NCBI GenBank assembly: GCA_024236395.1
Contig: JACKKO010000001.1
Location: 620,001 to 684,000 of the forward strand
Reading direction: 5' to 3'
DNA from: Hyphomicrobiales bacterium
GTDB taxonomy: Bacteria > Pseudomonadota > Alphaproteobacteria > Rickettsiales > JACKKO01
DNA: 64,000 nucleotides
Made by a program: the position numbers and the translations under genes. This document shows, in pieces, positions 50,407 to 59,793 of this stretch. Each line of letters begins with the position of its first letter. Position 1 is the stretch's first letter. The notes beneath the pieces are model-generated. The model made no database searches, was not told the origin of the DNA, and saw only the letters and a program-made list of their open reading frames with translations.

Positions 50407-53400
50407 CTACTTATACCGTCGGCCTTCCCAGATGTAATACACCACCGGGATAACGATGAGCGTTAGCAAGGTAGTGGAAAGCATTCCACCCACCATTGGC
50501 AGGGCAATGCGCCGCATGACATCCGCCCCCAGCCCGTCGGTGAGGAAGACGGGTAGCAATCCGGCGATAATCACGGAAACCGTCATCAGCTTGGGTCGTA
50601 CCCGCAGGGCAGCTCCATGCATCACCGCTTCAAAAAGCTGTGCACGATTTTTGGGGGGATGGAGGCGTACTTGCTGGTCAAGATAGATCAGCATTACTAC
50701 GGCCGTTTCTGCTGCGATGCCCGCCAGCGCGATGAATCCCACTGCCACTGCCACTGAGAAGTGGTATCCTGCCAGATAAAGCAGCCAAATACCACCTGTC
50801 AGCCCGAAGGGCAGCGAGAGCATGACCATCAGGGTTCTGTCCATGCGTCCGAAATGCATGACCAGCAACACGAAAATGATGGCTATCACGGCAGGTATCG
50901 CGATCTGAAGACGGGTACGCGCTTCCAGCATTTGTTCAAACTGCCCGGACCAGCTGATGCTGTAGCCCGGTGGGAGCGTGACCTTTTCAGCCACCTGCTT
51001 CTGGGCATCGGCGACATAACTGCCTATATCGCGGTCTGCAATATCCACATACACCCAGCCATTCAGGCGGGCATTTTCTGAAACGATCATGGGCGGTCCG
51101 GCTTCCAGATGTACATCCGCCAGCTCGCCGAGCATGATCTGCTTGCGATTGGGCGAGGGAACCAACAACCGGCTGACATCCTCAATGGTTTCCCGGAATG
51201 GCCGGTCATAGCGCAGGATAATGCCGTAGCGCTCCCGTCCCTGTACGGATTCCGACAGTTTCATCCCTCCCAGCGCGCTGGCGATCACCTGCTGCAATGT
51301 CTCCATATCCACCTGTTCCTTCAGCATAGCCTCACGGTTGGGGGTGATGGTCAGGTATTTGGCACCTTTTACCCGGTCGGCAAAAGCAGAACGCGTGCCG
51401 GGAATGGTTTTCACCGCCTGTTCCACCTGCAGGGCGACATCCAGAATACCCGCCAGTTCCGGCCCGGAAACCTTAATACCGATGGGGGTACGAATCCCCG
51501 TGGAGACCATATCAATGCGAATCTTAATGGGGTATCCAAACGAATTAATCAGCCCCGGCATTTTGGTTTTTTGATCTAACTCCTGGATCAGCTTTTGTAT
51601 GGTCATCCCCTTTCGCCATTCTGCCTTAGGCTTCAGGCGGATCCAGGTTTCAATCATGGCCAGCGGGGCGGGATCGGTGGCGGTATCTGAACGACCGGCT
51701 TTCCCAAAGACCGTTTCCACTTCCGGCACGGATTTGATGATCCGGTTCGTCGTCTGCAGAATATCCTTGGCCTTGGTGATGGAAACACCGGGTAAGGTAA
51801 CGGGCATATAGAGCAGCTCCCCTTCATAGAGTGCTGGCATGAACTCGGTGCCAGTACGCATCAGTGGCCAGACGGCGCTGAGAAGCAGGGCGGTTGCCAG
51901 GGTTAATGTCAACCATTTTGCCTTCATAGATAGCTTTAGAATTGGTGTATAACACGCTATAAAAAAGCGATTAATTGGGTTTTTTTCTTCTGGCAGCAGA
52001 CGTCCCCGAATAAGCCACAGCATTAGCAAAGGCACCACTGTAACGGAAAGTAACGCCGCTGCCGCCATGGCATAGGTTTTGGTATAGGCCAGCGGAGAAA
52101 ATAACCGTTCGGACTGGCCGGTAAGCGCAAAGACCGGCAGGAACGAGACGGTAATAATCAGCAGTGAGAAGAACAGCCCAGGCCCGACCTCTTTTGCGGC
52201 CAGGAGCAGGGCCTGCCGTTTTTCTGTGGCGGTAGCGTTATCCTCCAGCATGGAGAGTTTGCGGTGCGCGTTCTCCACCATCACAATGCTGGCATCCACC
52301 ATCGCGCCAATGGCAATTGCAATGCCGCCCAGTGACATAATATTGGCGGTGATGCTCTGCCAGGACATAATATTAAATGCGGCCAGTATGCCCAGCGGCA
52401 GCGTCACGATGGCGACAAACGAGGAGCGCACATGCAGCAGGAAAATCAGGCAGACCAGTGATACCACGATCGCTTCCTCGATCAGCTTGTGCGAAAGATA
52501 CTGCACCGAGCCTTCAATCAGCGGCGCGCGGTCATAGACCGGTACAATTTCCACGCCCTCTGGCAATCCTGGCGTGATGGCGGCGATTTTTTCCTTCACC
52601 GCGTGAATGACATCCAGCGCATTGCTGCCCGGCCGCATGACGATAATTCCCGCCGGTACCTCGCCTTCACCATTGAGTTCTGTTACACCCCGGCGGAGTT
52701 CCGGCCCTTCAATCACCCGTGCGACATCGCGGATAGCGGAGGGAATACCGTAAATGCTGTGTATCACGATGTTTTCCAGGTCTTCCGCTGTTGTCACGTA
52801 CCCTTCAGAACGCACGATGAATTCTGTCTCAGCCTGTTCAATGGTACGGCCACCGGTTTCTATGCTGGCGCTGCGGATGGCATCGGCAATGGTAGTAAGC
52901 GGGATACCAAGACTGTGGGCCTTATGGGGGTCTACCATCACCTGATATTCTTTAACAAACCCGCCCACACTGGCCACTTCCGCTACACCCGGTACGGTTG
53001 CCAGCTCGTATTTGAGGAACCAGTCCTGAATGGCGCGTAACTCAGCAAGGTCATGCTTGCCGCTCTTATCCACCAGCGCATACTGGTATACCCAGCCTAC
53101 ACCGGTGGCATCCGGCCCTAACTGAACCTTGGCACCCTCCGGCAAGATGGATTGTACGCGGGAAAGTGCTTCCAGTACCCGTGCACGTGCCCAGTACAAA
53201 TCCGTACCATCCTTGAAAATAATATAGATGAACGAATCACCATACATGGAGTAACCACGCACCACTTTGGCTCTTGGTACACCCAGCATGGCTGAAGAAA
53301 GCGGGTAGGTGACGAGGTCTTCCACGATTTTGGGGGCTTGCCCATCAAAATCGGTGCGGATAATGACCTGCGTATCCGAGAGGTCAGGAATAGCATCCAG

Positions 53401-53544
53401 CGGCATGTGCTGAATGGCACGTATCCCACCTGCCAGGATCGCAAGCGCCAGGATGGAAATCAGTAGCGGATTCCGTACCGACCATTCAATGACGCGGGCA
53501 ATCACGCTTTGGGTGGGGTCATGGGGCAGATTAGTGTCCGGCAT
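50407..53544 (-). CDS. cusA: Copper/silver RND efflux transporter (CusA/CzcA family)
   Basis: 1045 residues, heavy-metal-efflux RND pump. Start at 53544 (GAGG ribosome site). N-terminal helix SVRNPLLISILALAIL, porter motif DAIPDLSDTQVIIRTDFDGQAP, and the middle membrane region with GGIAIAIGAMVDASIVMVENAHR (Asp and Glu of the proton relay). The C-terminal half repeats the membrane set, ending in GFIALAGIAAETAVVMLIYLDQQ. Proton-driven export of Cu(I)/Ag(I) from the periplasm in characterised relatives. It overlaps the adaptor gene by 14 bases. No outer-membrane channel gene is adjacent. Confidence 0.92.
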   Translation of the reverse strand: MPDTNLPHDPTQSVIARVIEWSVRNPLLISILALAILAGGIRAIQHMPLDAIPDLSDTQVIIRTDFDGQAPKIVEDLVTYPLSSAMLGVPRAKVVRGYSMYGDSFIYIIFKDGTDLYWARARVLEALSRVQSILPEGAKVQLGPDATGVGWVYQYALVDKSGKHDLAELRAIQDWFLKYELATVPGVAEVASVGGFVKEYQVMVDPHKAHSLGIPLTTIADAIRSASIETGGRTIEQAETEFIVRSEGYVTTAEDLENIVIHSIYGIPSAIRDVARVIEGPELRRGVTELNGEGEVPAGIIVMRPGSNALDVIHAVKEKIAAITPGLPEGVEIVPVYDRAPLIEGSVQYLSHKLIEEAIVVSLVCLIFLLHVRSSFVAIVTLPLGILAAFNIMSWQSITANIMSLGGIAIAIGAMVDASIVMVENAHRKLSMLEDNATATEKRQALLLAAKEVGPGLFFSLLIITVSFLPVFALTGQSERLFSPLAYTKTYAMAAAALLSVTVVPLLMLWLIRGRLLPEEKNPINRFFIACYTPILKLSMKAKWLTLTLATALLLSAVWPLMRTGTEFMPALYEGELLYMPVTLPGVSITKAKDILQTTNRIIKSVPEVETVFGKAGRSDTATDPAPLAMIETWIRLKPKAEWRKGMTIQKLIQELDQKTKMPGLINSFGYPIKIRIDMVSTGIRTPIGIKVSGPELAGILDVALQVEQAVKTIPGTRSAFADRVKGAKYLTITPNREAMLKEQVDMETLQQVIASALGGMKLSESVQGRERYGIILRYDRPFRETIEDVSRLLVPSPNRKQIMLGELADVHLEAGPPMIVSENARLNGWVYVDIADRDIGSYVADAQKQVAEKVTLPPGYSISWSGQFEQMLEARTRLQIAIPAVIAIIFVLLVMHFGRMDRTLMVMLSLPFGLTGGIWLLYLAGYHFSVAVAVGFIALAGIAAETAVVMLIYLDQQVRLHPPKNRAQLFEAVMHGAALRVRPKLMTVSVIIAGLLPVFLTDGLGADVMRRIALPMVGGMLSTTLLTLIVIPVVYYIWEGRRYK

Positions 53545-54064
53545 GGCTGCCTCCCTCAAGTTTATCCAATGCTTCCCGCAGATTCGACTCGGCATCAATC
53601 ATAAATTGGGCACGGGTAACGACGTGCTGGCCCTCCTTAAGCCCTGAAAGTACCTGTGTGTTGCCACCGGAAACGTTCCCAATAGTAACATCCTGCCCGT
53701 GAAAGCGCCCGTTTCCCAGTGCAACAATCACGTGATTACCCATACTGCTGCGTAACACAGCCGCGTTTGGCACAATGAGGATGCCATCTTCCGCTATAAC
53801 AGGGGTTGTGCGTATGCCTATGGTCTGGATTGTTCCGGGTGCGATGCTGATGATGGGCTTTTGCTCCGTCATAGCGTGCTGATGACTGTGATCGCCGGAT
53901 TCCAGCGGCACAAGATCCATTCCGCAGATGGGACAAGTACCGGGTTCATCGGAAATGATTTGTGGGTGCATGGGGCAGGTGTAGCGTGTGGTTTGCTCTG
54001 CCTGTGCAAAGGTGACGGATAGTAGCACTACGGCTAAAAGGATAAAGATGGTAATATATCGCAT
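53531..54064 (-). CDS. Abbreviated CusB-like adaptor (mini-CusB)
   Basis: 177 residues, about half or less of an ordinary CusB-type membrane fusion protein. Signal peptide (residues 1-22), then a heavy-metal-binding motif YTCPMHPQIISDEPGTCPICGMDLVP (Cys30, Cys44, Cys47, Met32, His33). Next PGTIQTIGIRTTPV, the opening of the CusB adaptor. The next recognisable stretch is ILIVPNAAVLRSSMGNHVIVALGNGRFHGQDVTIGNVSGG, from the membrane-proximal domain near the C-terminus, and then VVTRAQFMIDAESNLREAL. The central lipoyl, alpha-hairpin and beta-barrel parts (normally ~200+ residues) are missing between residues ~89 and 95. The frame is intact. Could still bind metal, but a normal bridge to an outer-membrane channel is not possible. 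Confidence 0.8.
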   Translation of the reverse strand: MRYITIFILLAVVLLSVTFAQAEQTTRYTCPMHPQIISDEPGTCPICGMDLVPLESGDHSHQHAMTEQKPIISIAPGTIQTIGIRTTPVIAEDGILIVPNAAVLRSSMGNHVIVALGNGRFHGQDVTIGNVSGGNTQVLSGLKEGQHVVTRAQFMIDAESNLREALDKLEGGSHAGH

Positions 54065-54139
54065 GATTCTCTCTTGCATTTCAATATGGTGTATACTTCC
54101 GTGATACACGGAAGTACCTGGACGCATTGCGCCCTCTGT

Positions 54140-54505
54140 TTACAAGAGGCGTTTAGGAGGTCGGTCTTGTGTATTACGCGTCAAGCTGGAGAATGACGTG
54201 TCAGTTTGTGAAAAATGTATGGCCTGCGGTGGGAACATAATCATCGTACTCATTGCCGTCGATGCAAGCATGAACATCCCACCAAGCATGGCAGAACACT
54301 GCATATTACAGCCTGTATCCTTGCAGCAGGGTGCGGGCTGATTCTTGGTTTTAGGGCAGTGACAATTCTTTCCCATGGCCTTCATATCCATGCTGTGCAT
54401 GGTGGATGCATGTTTTTTCATCATAGGACATTCCTGCTTCGCCAGTACAGGATAGCCCCCTAGCGCAATGCTCACGGTTAACAGGAATACAACGAGGCGT
54501 TTCAT
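54140..54505 (-). CDS. Small Cys/Met/His-rich secreted protein of the copper locus
   Basis: 121 residues. Signal peptide (LVVFLLTVSIALGGYPVLA). The mature part is rich in metal ligands: QECPMMKKHASTMHSMDMKAMGKNCHCPKTKNQPAPCCKDTGCNMQCSAM, followed by a hydrophobic segment (MLGGMFMLASTAM) and a hydrophilic tail. Composition suggests Cu(I)/Ag(I) binding in the periplasm. The start is set by a promoter just upstream (-10 at 54521-54526); ATG 54514 would be leaderless and ATG 54505 gives a short leader. First gene of the locus, ahead of the mini-CusB. Confidence 0.7.
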   Translation of the reverse strand: MKRLVVFLLTVSIALGGYPVLAKQECPMMKKHASTMHSMDMKAMGKNCHCPKTKNQPAPCCKDTGCNMQCSAMLGGMFMLASTAMSTMIMFPPQAIHFSQTDTSFSSLTRNTQDRPPKRLL

Positions 54506-54520
54506 CCAGTGCATAGGGGC

Positions 54521-54549
54521 ATTATACATGCTAAGTGCTAAAAATTCAA
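54521..54549 (-). promoter_or_regulatory. Sigma-70-type promoter for the copper locus
   Basis: On the minus strand TTGAAT (54549-54544), 17-base spacer, TATAAT (54526-54521). Transcription should start near 54514. No obvious metal-regulator operator was identified. Confidence 0.65.
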
Positions 54550-54661
54550 TAAACCTTTCAATGGGTTAATATTGTGAATTATCTGCCATATTTGGTGGTC
54601 TTGGTTCTTTTTTCATGCAATATACGAAAAAGAAGGCTATATAAGGCCCCGATAGGAAGTT

Positions 54662-55699
54662 ATGAAGTTTATTGATGAAGTAAAAATCCACGTAAAAGCC
54701 GGAAATGGCGGGCATGGTTGCCTGAGCTTCCGCCGTGAAGCCAATGTGCCGAGAGGCGGGCCGGATGGCGGTGATGGTGGTCGTGGTGGTGATGTGATCG
54801 TGGAGTGTGTCAGCGGTCTGAATACGTTGATCGATTTTCGTTATGCCCAGCACTTTAAAGGAAAAACTGGAATGCACGGTATGGGATCAAACCGTACCGG
54901 TGGAGCCGGGGAGGGCGTGTTGCTCAAAGTGCCCGTGGGGACACAAATCCTGCTGGAAGACGGGGAGACGTTGCTGGCCGATATGACCACGCCGGGGGAA
55001 CGTGTGATTGTTGCGCGAGGCGGAAAAGGTGGTCTGGGGAATGCACACTTTAAAAGTTCCGTCAACCGTGCGCCGCGCAAAACAATTCCCGGCGAGGAGG
55101 GTGAGGAGCGCTGGCTTTGGCTCAAGTTGAAATTACTTTCCGATGCCGGGCTGATTGGTTTTCCTAATGCTGGGAAATCGACATTTTTGGCGCGCGTGAC
55201 CCGGGCTAAGCCTAAAATTGCCGATTATCCGTTTACTACGCTGGTCCCACAACTGGGTGTGGTGGCGGTGGACAGCCGGGAATTTGTGCTGGCCGATCTG
55301 CCGGGGCTTATCAAAGGTGCTCATGCCGGGGTGGGGCTGGGTGACCGGTTCTTGAAGCATGTGGAGCGTTGTGGGGTATTGTTGCATCTGGTGGACATCA
55401 CCAACCCGGATCGGCTGGCGAATTATCATATGATCCGGCAGGAACTGGTAGAGTATAACCCAGTGTTGATGACAAAACAGGAAATTGTCGGGTTGAGTAA
55501 ATGCGACGCGCTGGATGCCGAAGAGGCGGAAGATATCCATGCGGCGTTCCAGGCCGAAGTGGGGGTACCAGTCTATCTGTTTTCCTCGGCCAGTGGGGAA
55601 GGATTGCAGGAACTGCTACGGGCACTATGCGATGCGGTAGTGGCGTTTCGTCAGCAGGAAAGCATTGGAAATTCAGCGGCTCCCAATGCTGCAGTGTAA
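54662..55699 (+). CDS. obgE: GTPase Obg/CgtA
   Basis: 345 residues. N-terminal glycine-rich Obg fold, KFIDEVKIHVKAGNGGHGCLSFRREANVPRGGPDGGDGGRGGDVIVE. GTPase domain: G1 GFPNAGKSTFL, G3 DLPGLIKGAHAGVGLG, G4 SKCD, G5 SSASGEGL. Ribosome-assembly and stringent-response GTPase. In relatives obgE often follows rplU-rpmA directly; here a 5.3-kb block stands between. Confidence 0.95.
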   Translation: MKFIDEVKIHVKAGNGGHGCLSFRREANVPRGGPDGGDGGRGGDVIVECVSGLNTLIDFRYAQHFKGKTGMHGMGSNRTGGAGEGVLLKVPVGTQILLEDGETLLADMTTPGERVIVARGGKGGLGNAHFKSSVNRAPRKTIPGEEGEERWLWLKLKLLSDAGLIGFPNAGKSTFLARVTRAKPKIADYPFTTLVPQLGVVAVDSREFVLADLPGLIKGAHAGVGLGDRFLKHVERCGVLLHLVDITNPDRLANYHMIRQELVEYNPVLMTKQEIVGLSKCDALDAEEAEDIHAAFQAEVGVPVYLFSSASGEGLQELLRALCDAVVAFRQQESIGNSAAPNAAV

Positions 55700-55778
55700 C
55701 AATTTGTAACAATTAACCTTTTCCTAAAATCCAATCTTTTTGCTACCTTGTTTAAGAAACATTCTTAATTGAGGGGCA

Positions 55779-56687
55779 ATGGCAACCATTCCGTACCAGC
55801 ATACCGTTGCGAACCGCGTGACCTGCCGTGGGGTAGGGCTGCATAGTGGCGAGGAAGTGTCGCTTTCGATCCTGCCAGCGGTAGAAAATACCGGAATTCT
55901 GTTTCGCCGCGTGGATATCAGCGGGCCGGAGCAATACGTGCCTGCCAATTACCTCAATGTCGTGAATACACAACTAGGCACCACGCTGGCCAATGATAAG
56001 GGTGTGAGCATTGCCACAACCGAACACCTGATGGCAGCGCTGTGGGGGTGCAATATTGATAACGCGATTGTGGAGCTGAGTGGACCCGAAGTGCCGATTA
56101 TGGATGGTAGCTCAGAGCCATTTGTCTTCCTGATTGAATGCAGCGGGACGCATAAGCAGGAAGTTCCACGCCGGATTATTGAAGTACTGAAGACTATTTC
56201 TGTGGAAGAAGATGATAAACGCGCGGTGATTACCCCAGCGGATGATTTCACGGTGACGATGGAAATTGATTTTGAAAATGCACTAATCGCCAAGCAGCAC
56301 TGTGTATTCCACTCATCCGACGTATCTTTTAAGACGGATTTATGCCGGGCGCGTACCTTTGGTTTTGAGCATGAAGTCTCCCATCTGCGTGCACAAGGGC
56401 TGGCCCGTGGTGGTTCATTGGAAAATGCCGTGGTGGTCAGTGGTGATAAAGTCTTGAATAAGGAAGGCTTACGCTATTCCAACGAGTTTGTTCGCCATAA
56501 AGTGCTGGATTGCATTGGTGATTTTTACCTAATTGGTGGGCTGCTGAAAGGGCATTTCACCGGGTTTCGTTCCGGGCATGCGCTGAATAACAAACTACTG
56601 CGGGCGTTTTTTGCAGATCGTGACGCCTGGCGTATATTGCGTTTCCCTGAAACGCCAAATTATTTCCCGCTGGCGGGTGCCGCTTAA
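55779..56687 (+). CDS. lpxC: UDP-3-O-acyl-N-acetylglucosamine deacetylase
   Basis: Zn-dependent first committed step of lipid A synthesis. 302 residues. VTCRGVGLHSGEEVSLSILPA, ATTEHLMAALWGCNIDNAIVELSGPEVPIMDGSSEPFVF and the catalytic LKGHFTGFRSGHALNNKLLRAF are the family motifs, with Zn ligands His in TEHLMA and in the KVLDCIGDFYL region. Presence shows a Gram-negative LPS-making cell. A terminator follows. Confidence 0.96.
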   Translation: MATIPYQHTVANRVTCRGVGLHSGEEVSLSILPAVENTGILFRRVDISGPEQYVPANYLNVVNTQLGTTLANDKGVSIATTEHLMAALWGCNIDNAIVELSGPEVPIMDGSSEPFVFLIECSGTHKQEVPRRIIEVLKTISVEEDDKRAVITPADDFTVTMEIDFENALIAKQHCVFHSSDVSFKTDLCRARTFGFEHEVSHLRAQGLARGGSLENAVVVSGDKVLNKEGLRYSNEFVRHKVLDCIGDFYLIGGLLKGHFTGFRSGHALNNKLLRAFFADRDAWRILRFPETPNYFPLAGAA

Positions 56688-56732
56688 TCTTTAATTCTTA
56701 GATTTGTTTGGCAGTACACGTGACTGCATAAA

Positions 56733-56759
56733 GAAAGCCCCGGTTGAACCGGGGCTTTC
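56733..56759. terminator. Bidirectional terminator between lpxC and chemoreceptor
   Basis: GAAAGCCCCGG (56733-56743) pairs with CCGGGGCTTTC (56749-56759), loop TTGAA. Runs of A or T on both sides suit termination of either convergent gene. Confidence 0.88.
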
Positions 56760-56784
56760 CATGTGCAACTGGTTTAGTTAAGGT

Positions 56785-59640
56785 CTAGAACTCTTCCCAA
56801 CCACTATCGTAGCCATCCTCAATGCCGACCACTTTTTGGGTAGTAGTACGCGGTTCACCTGTGGAAATAGAACCTCCTTTAGAAGAGCTTCCTTTGTTTT
56901 TATTAATTGGGGTTGGTTTGTTAGTTGTTTCAGCTTTTGGTCCTTGAATCATACGCGATTGATCCTGTGCAATGCTGCGGGCACCCGTATCGATGGTAAA
57001 GAACTGAATCAGGCTAGTCAGTCGAGCAGCCTGCTCTGTCATAGAACCAGCTGCCGCTGTACTTTCTTCCACTAATGCTGCATTTTGCTGTACTGCATCG
57101 TCCATTTCCTTCACCGCTACATTGATCTCCTCAATGCTGCTGGATTGTTCCTTGCTAGCTCCGGCAATGTTGGCAACAAGCTCCGCTACATTTTTGACGG
57201 AACTGACAATTTCTTCTAGTGCCTTACCGGAACGATTTACGAGCTCAGCGCCGTCTTTTACCTGGCCGACACTGCTATTGATCAGTTCTTTGATCTCACG
57301 GGAAGCGCTGGCAGAACGCCCGGCCAGTGCCCGGACTTCCTGGGCTACCACCGCAAAGCCTTTTCCGGCTTCACCAGCGCGTGCTGCCTCTACAGCGGCA
57401 TTCAGTGCCAGCAGGTTGGTCTGGAAGGCAATGTCGTCAATGACACCAATAATATCTGCAATTTTTTGCGAAGAATCACGGATGGTATCCATGGCGCTTA
57501 CAGCGTTCTGCACGACATTACCACCATTGGTGGCAATGTCCTGTGCGGAGCCTGCCAGACCATTAGCTTCCTGTGCATTTTCACTGTTCTGACGTACGGT
57601 AGTTGTCAGTTCTTCCATAGATGCGGCGGTTTCTTCCAGCGTAGAGGCCTGACGCTCTGTGCGATGCGACAGGTCCTGCCCACCGGCGGCAATTTCATTG
57701 GCCGCGCTATTTACGGATTCGGCGGTTTCCATGATTTGCATTACCATATTTTTCAGTTGTTTGATGGTATCGTTCAGCGCATTCTTGATTTCGTCAAACA
57801 TCCCCTCATAGCGTCCCTCTACCTGGCGGGTGAGGTTACCATCAGCCAGTGATTGCAGTACTTCACGGATCTCCGAAAGACCGTTAAGCGAAGTCTCGCT
57901 AATCTTGTTAATGCCCTCACACAGGCTTAGAATAAAGCCCTGACGGCCTTCGGTAGACAGTTGCTGGTTGAAATCCCCTCGCGATACGGCGGAAACCACT
58001 CCAGCGATTTCGCCTTCCACGCGACGTTCTTCCGTGACATCGGCCCATTGTACCACGGTGCCAATCCGCTCTTTATTGTTATTAAAGACCGGCGTGGCAA
58101 TAAGATCAAAACGTAGATCACCAACGCAAATAGATGTTTCATAAGAAGACGTTAAATGCGCCAACATACCACGCTGCTTTTCTGGATTTTTGTGGAAATT
58201 ATCGATGGATATGCCGATAAGATTGTTAGGATCGAATTTCGGAAGCTCTTTACGTACCTCATCGGCAGATTCCTGCATCAATTTTAGGACGGAGGAATTC
58301 ATATAGCGGATGATGTTATTTTCATCGGCAATCATAACGGCGACCGTTGTGTTATCCAGAGCGCATTGGACGCGATAGGACGCCTGCCCCAATTCGTTGA
58401 TCGTCTTCAAACTGCTGGCAATGGTGCCGATCTCGTCCTTATCCTTCAGGGACGGAATCTCTACGCTATTACCAGCAGCAATCTCCTTAACTGCATTAGC
58501 AAGAGCCGAAGCGCGTTTGGAAATGGATCGGCCGATAAAGATAGCAATCAGTGCCGCCAAAACCGAGAATCCGATCACTTTAAGCACAAGTGCAGTAATG
58601 GCAGCATTTACTGGTGCCAGTACTTCTACCATGCTCTGTTCGGCAATCACACCCCATGTGGTGCCCATAAACGGGAGCGGGTGATAGGCCGCACGTGACT
58701 CAACGCCATTATAGCTGATACCTTCCCAATGCCCTTCATTGCCATTTACGCTTTCGCGTGCTGCCACTGTATCAACTTTCTGTGAAAGCAGTGTGGCTTC
58801 CGAAGCAAGCGGTGCATTACTGCGCATCAAGAGATCCTGACCTACGATATAGGTTTGCCCGGTTTCCCCCAGCCCATCGCGAGACTGCATGATGGCATTG
58901 ATGGCATCCACCGGCATTTGATAAGCCAGAACACCAATTTTTTGTCCCTGCGCATCTACAATTAGCGTGGAAATAAAACTAGCCGGTGCATCATGACTGG
59001 GAGCGTAGGGCTTAAAATCAAAGAAGAACACTTCTTCAGCATTGCCAGAAGCAGCGGCCCGGAAGGCGTTACCCAGGTCGGTGCCACGCCATTGACCGGT
59101 ATTCAGGTTTGTAGCGTAATCCAGTTCCTTGAATACCGTGTATACAAGGTTTCCTTCCATATCGAACAGGAAGATATCGTAATACCCACGGTCACGCAGG
59201 AATGTACGGAACCAAGGATGGTATTTCTTGTGATAAATACTATAAAGCGAATTATCCAGTGCATAATCCAAACCCTCCTTTTGCCCTGCAGGATTTGGAT
59301 TATCTTCGATGTACAAACGCTGTAGCGCTTCTGTGGGGTTATCCCCAATCATCTTCCATGCCGTAGAAAAATCGCGTATGGCTTGATGAACCAGCGGATT
59401 AGCCGCATTAAAGTGTAGATCTTGCTTAATAGAGTCCAGGTAACGCCCCAATTCGTTCCGGCGCAGATCTACAATCCCTTCAAGTTTATTTGAATGCTCG
59501 TGCAGTAGAGATTCCCGCATTGATAGGGAAGACCAGAAAGACTGAACAGCACTGGCTATTACAACCAATGCTACCATAACCAATGGTATTTTTGTCGATA
59601 GTTTTACATTATTGAATCCAGAGCCAATAGAGCGCATCAT
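56785..59640 (-). CDS. Methyl-accepting chemotaxis protein (Cache, HAMP, PAS, HAMP)
   Basis: 951 residues. N-terminal helix (KIPLVMVALVVIASAVQSFWS), a large periplasmic sensor (to about 340) of double-Cache type (GYYDIFLFDMEGNLVYTVFKELDYATNL; PVDAINAIMQSRDGLGETGQTYIVGQDLLMRSN), second helix, HAMP near 355-415, a PAS domain (LDNTTVAVMIADENNIIRYMN), a second HAMP/linker, and the MCP signalling hairpin with VIDDIAFQTNLLALNAAVEAARAGEAGKGFAVVAQEVRALAGRSASASREIKELI. The extreme C-terminus GWEEF matches the W-x-x-F pentapeptide that tethers CheR/CheB in E. coli receptors (NWETF). Ligand unknown. No che genes nearby. Confidence 0.93.
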   Translation of the reverse strand: MMRSIGSGFNNVKLSTKIPLVMVALVVIASAVQSFWSSLSMRESLLHEHSNKLEGIVDLRRNELGRYLDSIKQDLHFNAANPLVHQAIRDFSTAWKMIGDNPTEALQRLYIEDNPNPAGQKEGLDYALDNSLYSIYHKKYHPWFRTFLRDRGYYDIFLFDMEGNLVYTVFKELDYATNLNTGQWRGTDLGNAFRAAASGNAEEVFFFDFKPYAPSHDAPASFISTLIVDAQGQKIGVLAYQMPVDAINAIMQSRDGLGETGQTYIVGQDLLMRSNAPLASEATLLSQKVDTVAARESVNGNEGHWEGISYNGVESRAAYHPLPFMGTTWGVIAEQSMVEVLAPVNAAITALVLKVIGFSVLAALIAIFIGRSISKRASALANAVKEIAAGNSVEIPSLKDKDEIGTIASSLKTINELGQASYRVQCALDNTTVAVMIADENNIIRYMNSSVLKLMQESADEVRKELPKFDPNNLIGISIDNFHKNPEKQRGMLAHLTSSYETSICVGDLRFDLIATPVFNNNKERIGTVVQWADVTEERRVEGEIAGVVSAVSRGDFNQQLSTEGRQGFILSLCEGINKISETSLNGLSEIREVLQSLADGNLTRQVEGRYEGMFDEIKNALNDTIKQLKNMVMQIMETAESVNSAANEIAAGGQDLSHRTERQASTLEETAASMEELTTTVRQNSENAQEANGLAGSAQDIATNGGNVVQNAVSAMDTIRDSSQKIADIIGVIDDIAFQTNLLALNAAVEAARAGEAGKGFAVVAQEVRALAGRSASASREIKELINSSVGQVKDGAELVNRSGKALEEIVSSVKNVAELVANIAGASKEQSSSIEEINVAVKEMDDAVQQNAALVEESTAAAGSMTEQAARLTSLIQFFTIDTGARSIAQDQSRMIQGPKAETTNKPTPINKNKGSSSKGGSISTGEPRTTTQKVVGIEDGYDSGWEEF

Positions 59641-59793
59641 GATCTTCTCTCCCTATCAAAAGCAATCTACACTACAACCTCTAGTATTGTTTTATTTTCT
59701 ACGCCATAAATACTGTATTGCATCTCGTGTTTGATGGCCTATGCTGCGCTTATGGTGTTGCTGGAACGCATCACATATGTGGTTGAGGAAAAA

